From: CAMLOF01 sp041913045
GTDB taxonomy: Bacteria > Pseudomonadota > Gammaproteobacteria > Burkholderiales > Burkholderiaceae_C
Reading direction: 5' to 3'
Assembly: GCA_041913045.1 (NCBI GenBank)
Contig: JAYSGB010000041.1
Location: 1 to 36,551, forward strand
DNA length: 36,551 bases
Shown piece by piece: positions 14,950-23,079 of this stretch; within the stretch, counting starts at the first letter, position 1; the number at the start of each line of letters is the position of its first letter. The notes beneath the pieces were generated by a model. The model made no database searches, had not been told where the DNA came from, and saw only the letters and a list, made by a program, of their open reading frames with translations. The position numbers and the translations under genes were made by a program.

Positions 14950-14988
14950 GATAATTGGCGTTTTTTTCGACGCTTGGCACCTTGCCAA
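14950..14988 (+). promoter_or_regulatory. possible ttcA promoter -10 and leader hairpin
   Basis: GATAAT at 14950-14955 is a good -10 element, although no convincing -35 stands 16-18 bases upstream. A T7 run (14961-14967) and a perfect hairpin TTGGCA (14974-14979) / TGCCAA (14983-14988), loop CCT, lie between it and the ttcA start codon. The hairpin is either an operator or an element of the short leader RNA. Confidence 0.4.
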
Positions 14989-15000
14989 CAGACGACACCG

Positions 15001-15942
15001 ATGAGCGCTGCATGGACCACGGAGGGCGCCCCCAGCCCCGCCTCCACCTCTTCCGACCTCAAGATCGAACGGGAAAACCACAAGCTGGAAAAGCGCCTGT
15101 GCCGCCTGGTCGGGCAGGCCATCTCCGACTACAACATGATAGAAGCGGGTGACCGCGTCATGGTCTGCCTGTCGGGCGGCAAGGACAGTTACGCCCTGCT
15201 CGACGTTTTGATGAAGCTGCAACAGCGTGCGCCCGTACGCTTTGAGCTGGTGGCCGTCAACCTGGACCAGAAGCAGCCGGGCTTCCCGGCGGAGGTGCTG
15301 CCCAACTACCTGAGCAAACTGGGCATTCCCTTCCACATCGAGACGCAGGACACCTACTCCATCGTCAAGAAGGTGATTCCCGAAGGCAAGACCATGTGCA
15401 GCCTGTGCAGCCGCCTGCGCCGGGGCATCCTGTACCGGGTGGCACGTGAGCTGGGTTGCAACAAGATTGCGCTGGGCCACCACCGCGACGACATCCTGCA
15501 GACCTTGCTGCTCAACATGTTCTTCGGCGCCAAGCTCAAAGGCATGCCAGCCAAGCTGGTGAGCGACAACGGCGAATTCATGGTGATCCGCCCGCTGGCC
15601 TACGTGGCCGAGAAAGACCTGATCCGCTGGGCCCAGGTGCGCGAGTTCCCCATCATCCCCTGCACGCTGTGCGGCAGCCAGGAAAACCTGCAGCGCCAGC
15701 ACATGAAGGAAATGCTCAAGGACTGGGAAAAGCGCTTCCCCGGCCGCGTGGACAACATGCTCACCGCCCTGCAGAACGTGGTGCCCAGCCACCTGATGGA
15801 CCGCAAGCTCTACCCCTTCGAGACGCTGCAGACCACTGGTGTGGCGAGTGAGGACGGCGACACGGCCTTTGACGAGGAACCCTTGCCCCTCGCCGCGCCT
15901 CTACCTCAGGAACAGGTCATCCCCCTAAGTACCAGCGCCTGA
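15001..15942 (+). CDS. ttcA: tRNA 2-thiocytidine(32) synthetase
   Basis: A 313-residue cytosolic enzyme that thiolates cytidine 32 of certain tRNAs using ATP and a [4Fe-4S] cluster. The PP-loop motif SGGKDS is at 58-63; cluster ligands are Cys133 and Cys136 (CSLC) and Cys221 (in CTLC). The GHHRDD motif (159-164) is also present. Start ATG 15001 was chosen over a frame open 9 codons earlier, which would include the leader hairpin. A poorly conserved acidic, Pro-rich tail of about 30 residues ends the protein. A lipoprotein gene begins 8 bases after the stop codon. Confidence 0.96.
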   Translation: MSAAWTTEGAPSPASTSSDLKIERENHKLEKRLCRLVGQAISDYNMIEAGDRVMVCLSGGKDSYALLDVLMKLQQRAPVRFELVAVNLDQKQPGFPAEVLPNYLSKLGIPFHIETQDTYSIVKKVIPEGKTMCSLCSRLRRGILYRVARELGCNKIALGHHRDDILQTLLLNMFFGAKLKGMPAKLVSDNGEFMVIRPLAYVAEKDLIRWAQVREFPIIPCTLCGSQENLQRQHMKEMLKDWEKRFPGRVDNMLTALQNVVPSHLMDRKLYPFETLQTTGVASEDGDTAFDEEPLPLAAPLPQEQVIPLSTSA

Positions 15943-15950
15943 ACTCCGTC

Positions 15951-16589
15951 ATGATCAAAATCCACCGCCCGGCAAAGTTGGTAGCACTGCTTGTGCTGGC
16001 CGCCGTTCTGGGTGGGTGCGCTGGCGTGATCAGGCTCGACAACGATGTGACCAGCTATGCCACCTGGCCCGTTGGCAAGGTGCCAGAAAGCGGCGACACC
16101 TACCGGTTCGAGCGCCTACCTTCCCAGCGGGAAGGAGAGATGGCTCTTCAGCAGGATTTGCTGGAACAACTGACGCGCGCAGCCTTGACCAAGGCCGGGC
16201 TGCAATTGGCTGGTGATCAATCCCAACCCGCGAAATGGTCAGTGCAAGTGAGCGCCCGCTCCGTCAAAATGCCTTACGCGCCTTGGGACTCGCCCTATGA
16301 GCCTTGGCCGGGCTGGGGGTTTGGCGGGCGAGGCTACGTGGTCACGGGCAATGGACGCGTTGTCTGGACGCCCATGTTCATGGATTTGCGCCCGCCGTAC
16401 TACCAGCGAGAAATCAGCCTGCTCATCAGGAACCCGGCAGGCCAGGTGGCCTACGAGACACGAGCCGCGCACGATGGGCCTTGGCATAACACCGAGGCCA
16501 TGTGGTCTGCCCTGTTGGACGCCGCTCTGCAAGGCTTCCCGCGCCCGCCTTCAGGCCCGAGGCGCGTGGTGATCGAAGTCCCCAGGTGA
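15951..16589 (+). CDS. DUF4136-type lipoprotein
   Basis: A 212-residue predicted lipoprotein: basic start, hydrophobic stretch LVALLVLAAVLGGC with the lipobox LGGC, then a mature domain beginning with a DVTSYATWP strand and the YRFERLPSQ motif, as in DUF4136 and related proteins. A Trp/Pro/Gly-rich segment (about 103-120) follows. The function of the family is unknown; it is probably attached to the outer membrane. Its start is 8 bases after ttcA, so the two are likely co-transcribed although no functional link is known. Confidence 0.82.
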   Translation: MIKIHRPAKLVALLVLAAVLGGCAGVIRLDNDVTSYATWPVGKVPESGDTYRFERLPSQREGEMALQQDLLEQLTRAALTKAGLQLAGDQSQPAKWSVQVSARSVKMPYAPWDSPYEPWPGWGFGGRGYVVTGNGRVVWTPMFMDLRPPYYQREISLLIRNPAGQVAYETRAAHDGPWHNTEAMWSALLDAALQGFPRPPSGPRRVVIEVPR

Positions 16590-16623
16590 CGCAAGCCTCC
16601 TGGCCGGACTGAACAACGGTTGG

Positions 16624-17601
16624 TCAGGCGGTCACAGCGTCGTAGCGCGCCAGAACGGTTCGGAGTACCTCAGCCAACTCCTTGGCCGCAAACTTGGCGA
16701 CGTAAGCGTCCGCGCCAGCGCTGCGCACATGGTTTTCGTTGGTGTCACCCGTCAAAGATGAATGGATCACCACCGGCAAGCCCCGCATCTGCGGGTCTTT
16801 CTTGATATTGCGGGTCAATGTGAAGCCATCCATCTCGGGCATTTCCAGGTCGGTGAGCACCACCGCCACGCGGTCACTCACCGGAACACCCTTGGTCTGG
16901 CAATCTGCCGCGATCTGTTGCAGCGTCTCCCAAGCCTCCTTGCCCGTCTTGGCCATCACAAAGGGCAAGTTCAACACTTTCAATTCCTGCTCGATCATGC
17001 TGCGAGCAACAAAGGAATCGTCAGCGGCCAGCACGACTGCGGTGGGTTTGATCTTGACCGCCGGACCAACGGTTTCCGAGGTCACCTCGACCTTCTCGCT
17101 GGGCAAAACGCGCTGCAAGATTGACTCGACGTCAAGGATCTGCGCCAGGCGCGTGTTGTTGTTGTCACCGTCCAGGCGGGCAATGCTGGTCACGTAGCCA
17201 CGTGCCACGGTGCCGTCGGCCGAGAGGATCTGGTTCCAATCCAGCCGCACGATGTCTTCCACCGACTCGGCAGCGAAGGCCTGGGTGGTGCGCGCATATT
17301 CGGTGACAAGCATGATGTTCAGGCCGGTCTTGGGCACGCAACCGACCACGGCGGGCAGGTCGATCACCGGAATAACCTGCCCACGCAGGTTGACCACCCC
17401 CAGCACGTGCTGGGGCGATCCCGCCATGGCGGTGACCGGCGGCATGGCAACAATCTCGCGGATCTTGAAGACGTTGATGCCAAAAAGCTCGGAACGGTCC
17501 GTGCCTGCAGAGTCACCCAGGCGGAACAAGAGCATTTCGAACTTGTTGGACCCGGTCAGGTTGGCACGTTCGTCGATTTCTTTTTGAATGGATGAGCTCA
17601 T
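16624..17601 (-). CDS. CheV-type chemotaxis coupling protein (CheW-REC)
   Basis: A 325-residue cytosolic protein. Residues 20-165 form a CheW domain that docks receptors and CheA (FGINVFKIREIV, HVLGVVNLRGQVIPVIDL). Residues 187-320 form a receiver domain: acidic pair Asp194/Asp195, phospho-acceptor Asp251 in VLTDLEMPEMDG, and Lys303. Both domains look intact. CheV proteins adapt or sink phosphate in chemotaxis arrays. No other che gene is in the window, so this is an orphan copy acting in trans. Start 17601 is preceded by AGGA on the minus strand. A 121-base gap separates it from the divergent phosphatase gene. Confidence 0.93.
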   Translation of the reverse strand: MSSSIQKEIDERANLTGSNKFEMLLFRLGDSAGTDRSELFGINVFKIREIVAMPPVTAMAGSPQHVLGVVNLRGQVIPVIDLPAVVGCVPKTGLNIMLVTEYARTTQAFAAESVEDIVRLDWNQILSADGTVARGYVTSIARLDGDNNNTRLAQILDVESILQRVLPSEKVEVTSETVGPAVKIKPTAVVLAADDSFVARSMIEQELKVLNLPFVMAKTGKEAWETLQQIAADCQTKGVPVSDRVAVVLTDLEMPEMDGFTLTRNIKKDPQMRGLPVVIHSSLTGDTNENHVRSAGADAYVAKFAAKELAEVLRTVLARYDAVTA

Positions 17602-17709
17602 GAGCAGAATGTCCTGGTTGACCGGTGCCCGGGCGTGGGGCCGTTACCATGTCATTCTAGGCACAAGTGCCCATGGGCCGCAAACCTCACAGTGGCCCGG
17701 CACAACACC

Positions 17710-17715
17710 AAGGAG
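17710..17715 (+). promoter_or_regulatory. ribosome binding site deciding a GTG start
   Basis: AAGGAG at 17710-17715 stands 7 bases before GTG 17723 and decides the start of the histidine phosphatase gene. An open frame continues upstream but has no family resemblance. Confidence 0.85.
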
Positions 17716-17722
17716 TTTCCCT

Positions 17723-18361
17723 GTGCATTGCACCCGCATTCTGGCCATACGCCACGGCGAAACCGCGTGGAACAAGGACACCCGCATCCAAGGCCAGATC
17801 GACATTCCGCTCAACGATACGGGGCTCTGGCAGGCCGGCCGCGCCGCGCAGGCCTTGCGCGATGAGGACGTGCACGCCGTGTACGCCAGCGACCTGAGCC
17901 GCGCCCACCAGACGGCCAGCGCCATTGCCAGCGTGCTGGGGCACGATGTGCAAACCCACCAGGGATTGCGTGAGCGCTGCTTCGGGGCATTCCAGGGCCA
18001 GACCTGGGCCGAACTGGAAGCTGGTTGGCCCGACGACGCCCTGGCCTGGCGCAAACGCGTGCCTGATTACGCCCCACCCGAAGGCGAAAGCCTGCTGCAG
18101 TTGCGCGAACGTGTTCTGTCCACCTTGGACGAGATAGCCGCGCGCCACCTGGGCCAGCAGATTGCCGTGGTGGCACACGGGGGGGTGCTCGACATCCTTT
18201 ACCGTGCCGCGACCCGGGTGGAGCTGCAGGCACCCCGCACCTGGGAGCTGGGCAATGCCGCCATCAACAGGCTGCTCTGGACCCCCGAGGGCCTGAGCCT
18301 GGTGGGTTGGGCCGACCGCAGTCACCTGGAACAGGACAGCCTGGATGAAAACACCGCTTGA
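17723..18361 (+). CDS. histidine phosphatase family protein
   Basis: A 212-residue protein of the phosphoglycerate-mutase-like histidine phosphatase superfamily. The catalytic signature IRHGETAWN is near the N-terminus, the RCFGAFQG stretch in the middle, and the second catalytic His lies in VVAHGGVLD. Members include phosphatases of sugar phosphates, alpha-ribazole phosphate and small metabolites; the substrate here cannot be told. Start is GTG, supported by a perfect Shine-Dalgarno. The last 17 bases overlap the start of the D-threonine-aldolase-type gene, indicating translational coupling. Confidence 0.9.
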   Translation: MHCTRILAIRHGETAWNKDTRIQGQIDIPLNDTGLWQAGRAAQALRDEDVHAVYASDLSRAHQTASAIASVLGHDVQTHQGLRERCFGAFQGQTWAELEAGWPDDALAWRKRVPDYAPPEGESLLQLRERVLSTLDEIAARHLGQQIAVVAHGGVLDILYRAATRVELQAPRTWELGNAAINRLLWTPEGLSLVGWADRSHLEQDSLDENTA

Positions 18362-19496
18362 CAGCCTGGTCGGCCAGCCGGTGGCCGCCATCGACACCCC
18401 TGCGCCGGTGATCGATCTGGACGCCATGGAGCGCAACCTGCACAAGATGGCGGCATTCGCCCGCCAGCACGGCATGCGGTTGCGCCCCCACGCCAAGATG
18501 CACAAGAGCGCCGAGCTGGCACTGCTGCAGATGCAGGCCGGAGCCGTGGGCGTTTGCGTGCAAAAGACCGCCGAGGCAGAGGCCCTGGCTGCTGGCGGCG
18601 TGAACAACATCTACATCAGCAACGAGGTGGTTGCCCCGGTCAAGCTGCGCCGGGTAGCCACGCTGGCGCAAACACTGGCCGCGCGCGGCGGACGGCTGGC
18701 CATCGCCGTTGACAGCCTGGCTGGCGTGCAGGGACTGGACAACGCCATGCGCCAGACAGGCGCGGCAGACGCTTGCCTCGACGTTTTCGTGGAACTCGAC
18801 GTGGGCCAAGGCCGCTGCGGCGTATCTCAACCGGGAGGCGTGGTGCCGCTGGCCCAGGCCATAAGCCAGTACCCCTCCTTGCGTTTTGCAGGGCTGCAGG
18901 CCTACCACGGCAAGGCACAGCACCTGCGCACACCTGAAGAGCGCAGTGCCGCGCTTTCGGCGACGCTGGCCAAGGTGACGCAAGCCCGCACCCTGCTGGA
19001 AGCCGCCAGGTTACCCACGCCATTGATCACAGGCGCTGGCACCGGCACTTTCGTGCTGGAAGCCGCCAGCGGCGTGTATGGCGAGTTGCAGACCGGCTCC
19101 TACCTGTTCATGGACGCGGACTACGCCAGCAACGAACCAGAGGCCAGCCAACCGCGCTTTGAGCATGCCCTGTTCATCAAGACGCAGGTCATCAGCGCCA
19201 GTGCTGAGCACGCCGTGTGCGACGCCGGGCACAAATCACATGCCATTGACTCGGGCCTGCCGCGCGTGCATGGCGCTGCGCTGGAATTTGCCAACGGTGG
19301 AGACGAACACGGCATCCTGCGCGTGGCCCGCCCCGGCACGCCCTTGCCAGCGGTAGGTGATTCTCTCTGGCTCATCCCCGGCCACTGCGACCCCACGGTC
19401 AATCTCCACGACCACCTCATCGGCGTGCGAGGCGGGTTGGCGAACGGCATGGTAGAGCGCATCGTCCGCGTGGACGCGCGCGGCGCGCTGACCTGA
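18345..19496 (+). CDS. DSD1-family PLP enzyme (D-threonine aldolase / D-hydroxyaspartate aldolase type)
   Basis: A 383-residue fold-type III PLP enzyme of the alanine racemase N-terminal superfamily. The PLP Lys is in RPHAKMHKS (Lys51). The metal site of D-threonine aldolase is present as His347 and Asp349 in PGHCDPTVNLHD. Related enzymes cleave D-threonine, D-allothreonine or 3-hydroxy-D-aspartate to glycine plus an aldehyde, or dehydrate D-serine; the His-x-Asp site supports a metal-dependent reaction, but the substrate is not settled. The gene overlaps the preceding phosphatase gene by 17 bases. Confidence 0.9.
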   Translation: MKTPLDSLVGQPVAAIDTPAPVIDLDAMERNLHKMAAFARQHGMRLRPHAKMHKSAELALLQMQAGAVGVCVQKTAEAEALAAGGVNNIYISNEVVAPVKLRRVATLAQTLAARGGRLAIAVDSLAGVQGLDNAMRQTGAADACLDVFVELDVGQGRCGVSQPGGVVPLAQAISQYPSLRFAGLQAYHGKAQHLRTPEERSAALSATLAKVTQARTLLEAARLPTPLITGAGTGTFVLEAASGVYGELQTGSYLFMDADYASNEPEASQPRFEHALFIKTQVISASAEHAVCDAGHKSHAIDSGLPRVHGAALEFANGGDEHGILRVARPGTPLPAVGDSLWLIPGHCDPTVNLHDHLIGVRGGLANGMVERIVRVDARGALT

Positions 19497-19547
19497 CGAA
19501 GTTCATGGGCCCCCATGCTTCGCTGCCCACGCCGGGCCGCGGAGGCG

Positions 19548-20606
19548 TTACTCGGTAAAAAGGGAGTCGTCCTGCGCTGGCGGCGCCACCCCCAGGTGGC
19601 GGTAGGCCGCCAGTGTAGCAATGCGCCCGCGTGGCGTGCGCTGCAGGTAGCCCTGCTGGATCAGGTAGGGCTCGATCACGTCCTCGATGGTGTCGCGCTC
19701 CTCGCCAATGCTGGCGGCGATGTTATCCAGCCCCACCGGCCCACCATCGAACTTGTGGATCACGGCTTCCAGCAACTTGCGGTCCATCAGGTCGAAGCCC
19801 ACCGGGTCCACGTCCAGCATGGCCAGCGCGCGGTTGGCCATGTCACGGGTGATGGTGCCCGTGCCCTTGACCTCGGCGTAGTCGCGCACGCGGCGCAGCA
19901 GGCGGTTGGCAATGCGCGGCGTGCCGCGCGAGCGCCGTGCGATCTCGAAGGCACCTTCGTCCTCGATGGGAGCCTGCAACAGCCCCGCGCTGCGGCGCAC
20001 GATGCTGCGCAACTCCTCAGCGGTGTAGAACTCCAGCCGGGCCACGATGCCAAAGCGGTCACGCAGCGGGTTGGTCAGCATGCCCGCGCGCGTGGTGGCC
20101 CCCACCAGGGTAAAGGGCTGCAAGTCCAGCTTGATGCTGCGCGCCGCTGGCCCCTCGCCGATCATGATGTCGATCTGGTAATCCTCCAGCGCGGGGTAGA
20201 GGATTTCCTCCACCACTGGCGAAAGCCGGTGGATCTCGTCGATGAAGAGAACGTCGTTGGGCTCCAGGTTGGTCAGCAGCGCGGCCAGGTCCTTGGGCTT
20301 TTCCAGCACGGGTCCGCTGGTTTGGCGCAGGTTCACCCCCAGTTCGTGCGCGATGATGTGCGACAGCGTCGTCTTGCCCAGGCCGGGTGGTCCAAACAGC
20401 AGCACGTGGTCCAGCGCCTCCTGGCGCTTCTTCGCCGCGCCGATGAAGATTTCCAGTTGCTCGCGCACCTTGGCCTGGCCCACGTACTCCTGCAACCCCT
20501 TCGGCCGCAGGGCGCGCTCCAGCGCCTCCTCACGGGTGTTCTCCGGTGCGGCAGACACCATGCGCTTGGGCGCCTGGAAGGCAAAGTCGTCGGTTTCTAT
20601 GCTCAT
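19548..20606 (-). CDS. ruvB: Holliday junction branch migration ATPase RuvB
   Basis: A 352-residue AAA+ ATPase that drives branch migration of Holliday junctions with RuvA. Walker A is GPPGLGKTT (72-80), Walker B lies in DVLFIDEIHRLS, and the sensor and arginine-finger regions (GATTRAGMLTNPLRDRFG) and the C-terminal winged helix (GLDNIAASIGEERDTIEDVIEPYL) are all recognisable. It starts 10 bases after ruvA on the same strand, the common ruvAB order. No ruvC is in the window. Confidence 0.98.
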   Translation of the reverse strand: MSIETDDFAFQAPKRMVSAAPENTREEALERALRPKGLQEYVGQAKVREQLEIFIGAAKKRQEALDHVLLFGPPGLGKTTLSHIIAHELGVNLRQTSGPVLEKPKDLAALLTNLEPNDVLFIDEIHRLSPVVEEILYPALEDYQIDIMIGEGPAARSIKLDLQPFTLVGATTRAGMLTNPLRDRFGIVARLEFYTAEELRSIVRRSAGLLQAPIEDEGAFEIARRSRGTPRIANRLLRRVRDYAEVKGTGTITRDMANRALAMLDVDPVGFDLMDRKLLEAVIHKFDGGPVGLDNIAASIGEERDTIEDVIEPYLIQQGYLQRTPRGRIATLAAYRHLGVAPPAQDDSLFTE

Positions 20607-20616
20607 CGGCGCGCCC

Positions 20617-21192
20617 TCACTTTGCCAACGCCTTCAACGCCAGCTTGATGCCCTCGCTCACCCCCACGTCGGCAGGCAGGGCCTTGAGCGCAGCGGCCGC
20701 TTCCTTGTCGTTGTAGCCCAGCGCCAGCAGCGCCTGCTGTATGTCGCCATGGGCATCGGTCTGCGGCGCGCCCGACACAGGCCCCAGCTCTGCACCGAGC
20801 TTGCCCTTGAGCTCCAGCAACAGCCGTTCGGCCGTCTTCTTGCCGATGCCGGGCACCTTCACCAGCCGGGCCACCTCCTGCGCCGTCACGGCCTGCGCCA
20901 GGTCGGCCACGCTCATGCCCGAAAGAATGCTCAATGCCGTGCGCGGCCCCACGCCGCTGATCTTGATCAACTGGCGGAATGCCTCGCGCTCGCTGGCCGT
21001 GCCAAAGCCGTAGAGGATCTGCGCGTCCTCGCGCACCACGAAGTGCGTCAGCAGCGCCACCTTCTCGCCCGACGCGGGCAGGTTGTAGAACGTGCTCATG
21101 GGCACGTCCACCTCGTAGCCCACGCCATGGCAGTCCACCAGGATCTGGGGAGGGTTCTTTTCCAGCAGGGTGCCGCTCAACTTGCCTATCAT
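20617..21192 (-). CDS. ruvA: Holliday junction branch migration protein RuvA
   Basis: A 191-residue DNA-binding subunit that tetramerises on Holliday junctions and recruits RuvB. N-terminal OB-fold begins MIGKLSGTL; two helix-hairpin-helix motifs are seen as ISGVGPRTALSIL and VPGIGKKTAERLLLEL; the C-terminal domain (ALLALGYNDKEAAAAL) binds RuvB. The open frame continues far upstream, but that extension is antisense to phoH and was rejected. AAGGAAG precedes the ATG, and GATAAT (minus strand, 21214-21219) is a plausible -10 element. Confidence 0.98.
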   Translation of the reverse strand: MIGKLSGTLLEKNPPQILVDCHGVGYEVDVPMSTFYNLPASGEKVALLTHFVVREDAQILYGFGTASEREAFRQLIKISGVGPRTALSILSGMSVADLAQAVTAQEVARLVKVPGIGKKTAERLLLELKGKLGAELGPVSGAPQTDAHGDIQQALLALGYNDKEAAAALKALPADVGVSEGIKLALKALAK

Positions 21193-21222
21193 TGGGGTTC
21201 TTCCTTTTACCGGATTATCGGT

Positions 21223-22212
21223 TTGATTCTCAGACACACCTTCTCTCCCCCGGACAACACCCGCATGGCCCACCTCTGTGGCCCCATGGATGCACACATC
21301 CGCACCATCGAAGCCGCCCTGCAGGTGAAAGTGGCTCACCGTTTCGAGCAGTTCCGCGTCGAAGGGCCCAAGGCCCAGGCGCAACAGGCCATGGAAGTCC
21401 TCCAGGCCCTGTACGAGATGGCCCGCGCGCCCATTCCGGCAGAACAGGTGCAGCTCATGCTCAGCGGCGACACCGCCCTGCCCGGCGATTCGGTGGATGC
21501 CGTGGTGATGCAGACGCGACGTGGCGAGGTGCAAGGCCGCACCGCCAACCAGAAGCGTTACCTGGCCAACATGGCCACGCACGACATCACTTTTGGCATC
21601 GGCCCGGCAGGCACCGGCAAGACCTACCTGGCCGTGGCCTGCGCGGTGGACGCGCTGGAGCGCAGCGCGGTGCAGAAAATCGTGCTGACGCGCCCTGCGG
21701 TGGAGGCGGGCGAACGCCTGGGCTTTCTGCCCGGCGACCTCACGCAGAAGGTGGACCCCTATCTGCGCCCCCTGTACGACGCGCTCTACGACCTGATGGG
21801 TTTTGACAAGGTGCAAAAAGCCTTTGAGCGCCAGCAGATCGAGATCGCGCCACTGGCCTTCATGCGCGGTCGCACGCTCAACCACGCCTTCGTCATCCTC
21901 GACGAAGCGCAGAACACCACGCCCGAGCAGATGAAGATGTTCCTCACCCGCATCGGCTTCGGCAGCAAGGCCGTGGTCACAGGGGACGTGAGCCAGATCG
22001 ACCTGCCGCGCACCCAGTTGAGCGGCCTGATTGACGCCGAACGCGTGCTCAAGCGCGTCAAGGGCATTGCCTTCAACCGCCTGACCAGCGCCGACGTGGT
22101 GCGCCACCCGCTGGTGGCGCGCATTGTTGACGCCTACGACGCGGGCAGCAGTGCGCCGCATGACGACAGCGCACCACCACCGCGGCGCAGCACACGCACC
22201 ACCAGCCGCTGA
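21223..22212 (+). CDS. PhoH-like ATPase (YbeZ type), probable TTG start
   Basis: A 329-residue protein when started at TTG 21223. The ATPase domain has Walker A GPAGTGKTYLA, LTRPAVEAGERLGFLPGDL and Walker B VILDEAQNT. YbeZ-type proteins work with the ribosomal endonuclease YbeY in rRNA maturation. The conserved N-terminal motif (FSPPDNTR, then LCGPMD, matching EPADNAR then LCGPFD in E. coli YbeZ) lies partly before the first ATG (21265), so that start would truncate it; TTG 21223 restores it as MILRHTF. Its Shine-Dalgarno is weak. Divergent from ruvA with 30 bases between start codons. The TfoX gene follows after 6 bases. Confidence 0.93.
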   Translation: MILRHTFSPPDNTRMAHLCGPMDAHIRTIEAALQVKVAHRFEQFRVEGPKAQAQQAMEVLQALYEMARAPIPAEQVQLMLSGDTALPGDSVDAVVMQTRRGEVQGRTANQKRYLANMATHDITFGIGPAGTGKTYLAVACAVDALERSAVQKIVLTRPAVEAGERLGFLPGDLTQKVDPYLRPLYDALYDLMGFDKVQKAFERQQIEIAPLAFMRGRTLNHAFVILDEAQNTTPEQMKMFLTRIGFGSKAVVTGDVSQIDLPRTQLSGLIDAERVLKRVKGIAFNRLTSADVVRHPLVARIVDAYDAGSSAPHDDSAPPPRRSTRTTSR

Positions 22213-22218
22213 ACACCC

Positions 22219-22611
22219 ATGGCCACGCGCGAGCTGCCCGAATTCACCGCCTACTGCCTGGAACTGCTGCAAGGCATAGGCCCAGGCCTGGCGCGGCGCA
22301 TGTTCGGCGGCTGGGGCATCAGCGTCGATGGCCTCACGTTCGCCATCATTGCCGACCTGGGCGACGGCGAACGCCTGTGGCTCAAGACGGACGACGACGC
22401 TCTGCCCGCCTTCCGCGACGCGGGCTGCCCGCGCTTTGTCTACCAGGCCAAGGGCAAGGACATGTCTCTGCACTACCACGCGGCGCCCGAGGAAGCGATG
22501 GAATCCCCCGCACTGATGCTGCCCTGGGCCCGCCTGGCCTGGGAAGCCGCGTTGCGTGCCCAGGCACGCCCCACAAACAAACGCCGCCCCATCCGAAAGT
22601 CATCGAAATGA
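22219..22611 (+). CDS. TfoX/Sxy N-terminal domain protein
   Basis: A 130-residue protein matching the N-terminal domain of TfoX/Sxy: ARRMFGGWGISVDGLTFAII followed by LWLKTDDD and a FVYQAKGK segment. It lacks the C-terminal helix-hairpin-helix domain of full-length Sxy and ends in a short Lys/Arg-rich tail. Full-length Sxy co-activates competence genes with CRP; the function of single-domain versions is unclear. It sits between phoH and ybeY, with its stop overlapping the ybeY start (ATGA), so it is made together with rRNA maturation factors. Confidence 0.87.
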   Translation: MATRELPEFTAYCLELLQGIGPGLARRMFGGWGISVDGLTFAIIADLGDGERLWLKTDDDALPAFRDAGCPRFVYQAKGKDMSLHYHAAPEEAMESPALMLPWARLAWEAALRAQARPTNKRRPIRKSSK

Positions 22612-23066
22612 CCCTGCCCGACCTGTCTCTCTCCCTGCAATTCGGCCGTTTTGACGGCGTGGCCGAACACCGTGCCGCCCTGCCCCGCCAAAAGGTGATC
22701 CGCTGGCTGCGCCATGCGCTCGACGCCGACGGCGAACTCACCGTCCGAATCGTCGATGCCGAAGAGGGCCAGGCACTGAACCGCGATTACCGCCAGAAGG
22801 ACTACGCCACCAATGTGCTGACCTTCGACTACGCGCTGGAACCCGTGGTGATGGCCGACCTGGTGCTGTGCGCACCGGTGGTGGCGCGCGAGGCGGCAGA
22901 ACAGGGCAAGACGTTGCAGGCCCATTACGCGCACCTGCTGGTGCATGGCGCGCTGCACGCCCAGGGCTGGGACCACGAAACCAGCGAAGAAGACGCCGAA
23001 GCCATGGAAGCACGCGAGATCGAGATCCTGGCCCGCCTGGGTTACCCCAACCCCTACGCGGGTTGA
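22608..23066 (+). CDS. ybeY: rRNA maturation endoribonuclease YbeY
   Basis: A 152-residue metal-dependent single-strand endoribonuclease for 16S rRNA 3' end maturation and late 70S quality control. The zinc motif HGALHAQGWDHE (HGxLHxxGxDH pattern) is intact, and NRDYRQKDYATNVLTFDY is the expected upstream block. The ATG at 22608 overlaps the TGA of the TfoX-domain gene. Grouping with the phoH gene upstream is conserved in many proteobacteria, apart from the inserted TfoX gene. Confidence 0.96.
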   Translation: MTLPDLSLSLQFGRFDGVAEHRAALPRQKVIRWLRHALDADGELTVRIVDAEEGQALNRDYRQKDYATNVLTFDYALEPVVMADLVLCAPVVAREAAEQGKTLQAHYAHLLVHGALHAQGWDHETSEEDAEAMEAREIEILARLGYPNPYAG

Positions 23067-23079
23067 GGCTGGCGGCGCG

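Noticed and set aside
17660..17671. Near-palindrome GGCACAAGTGCC between the CheV-like and phosphatase genes
   Set aside because: Short, with no supporting promoter elements on either strand.
21193..22479. Very long minus-strand open extension of ruvA
   Set aside because: It is antisense to phoH and the TfoX gene, whose proteins are well conserved; the real RuvA begins with MIGKLSG at 21192.
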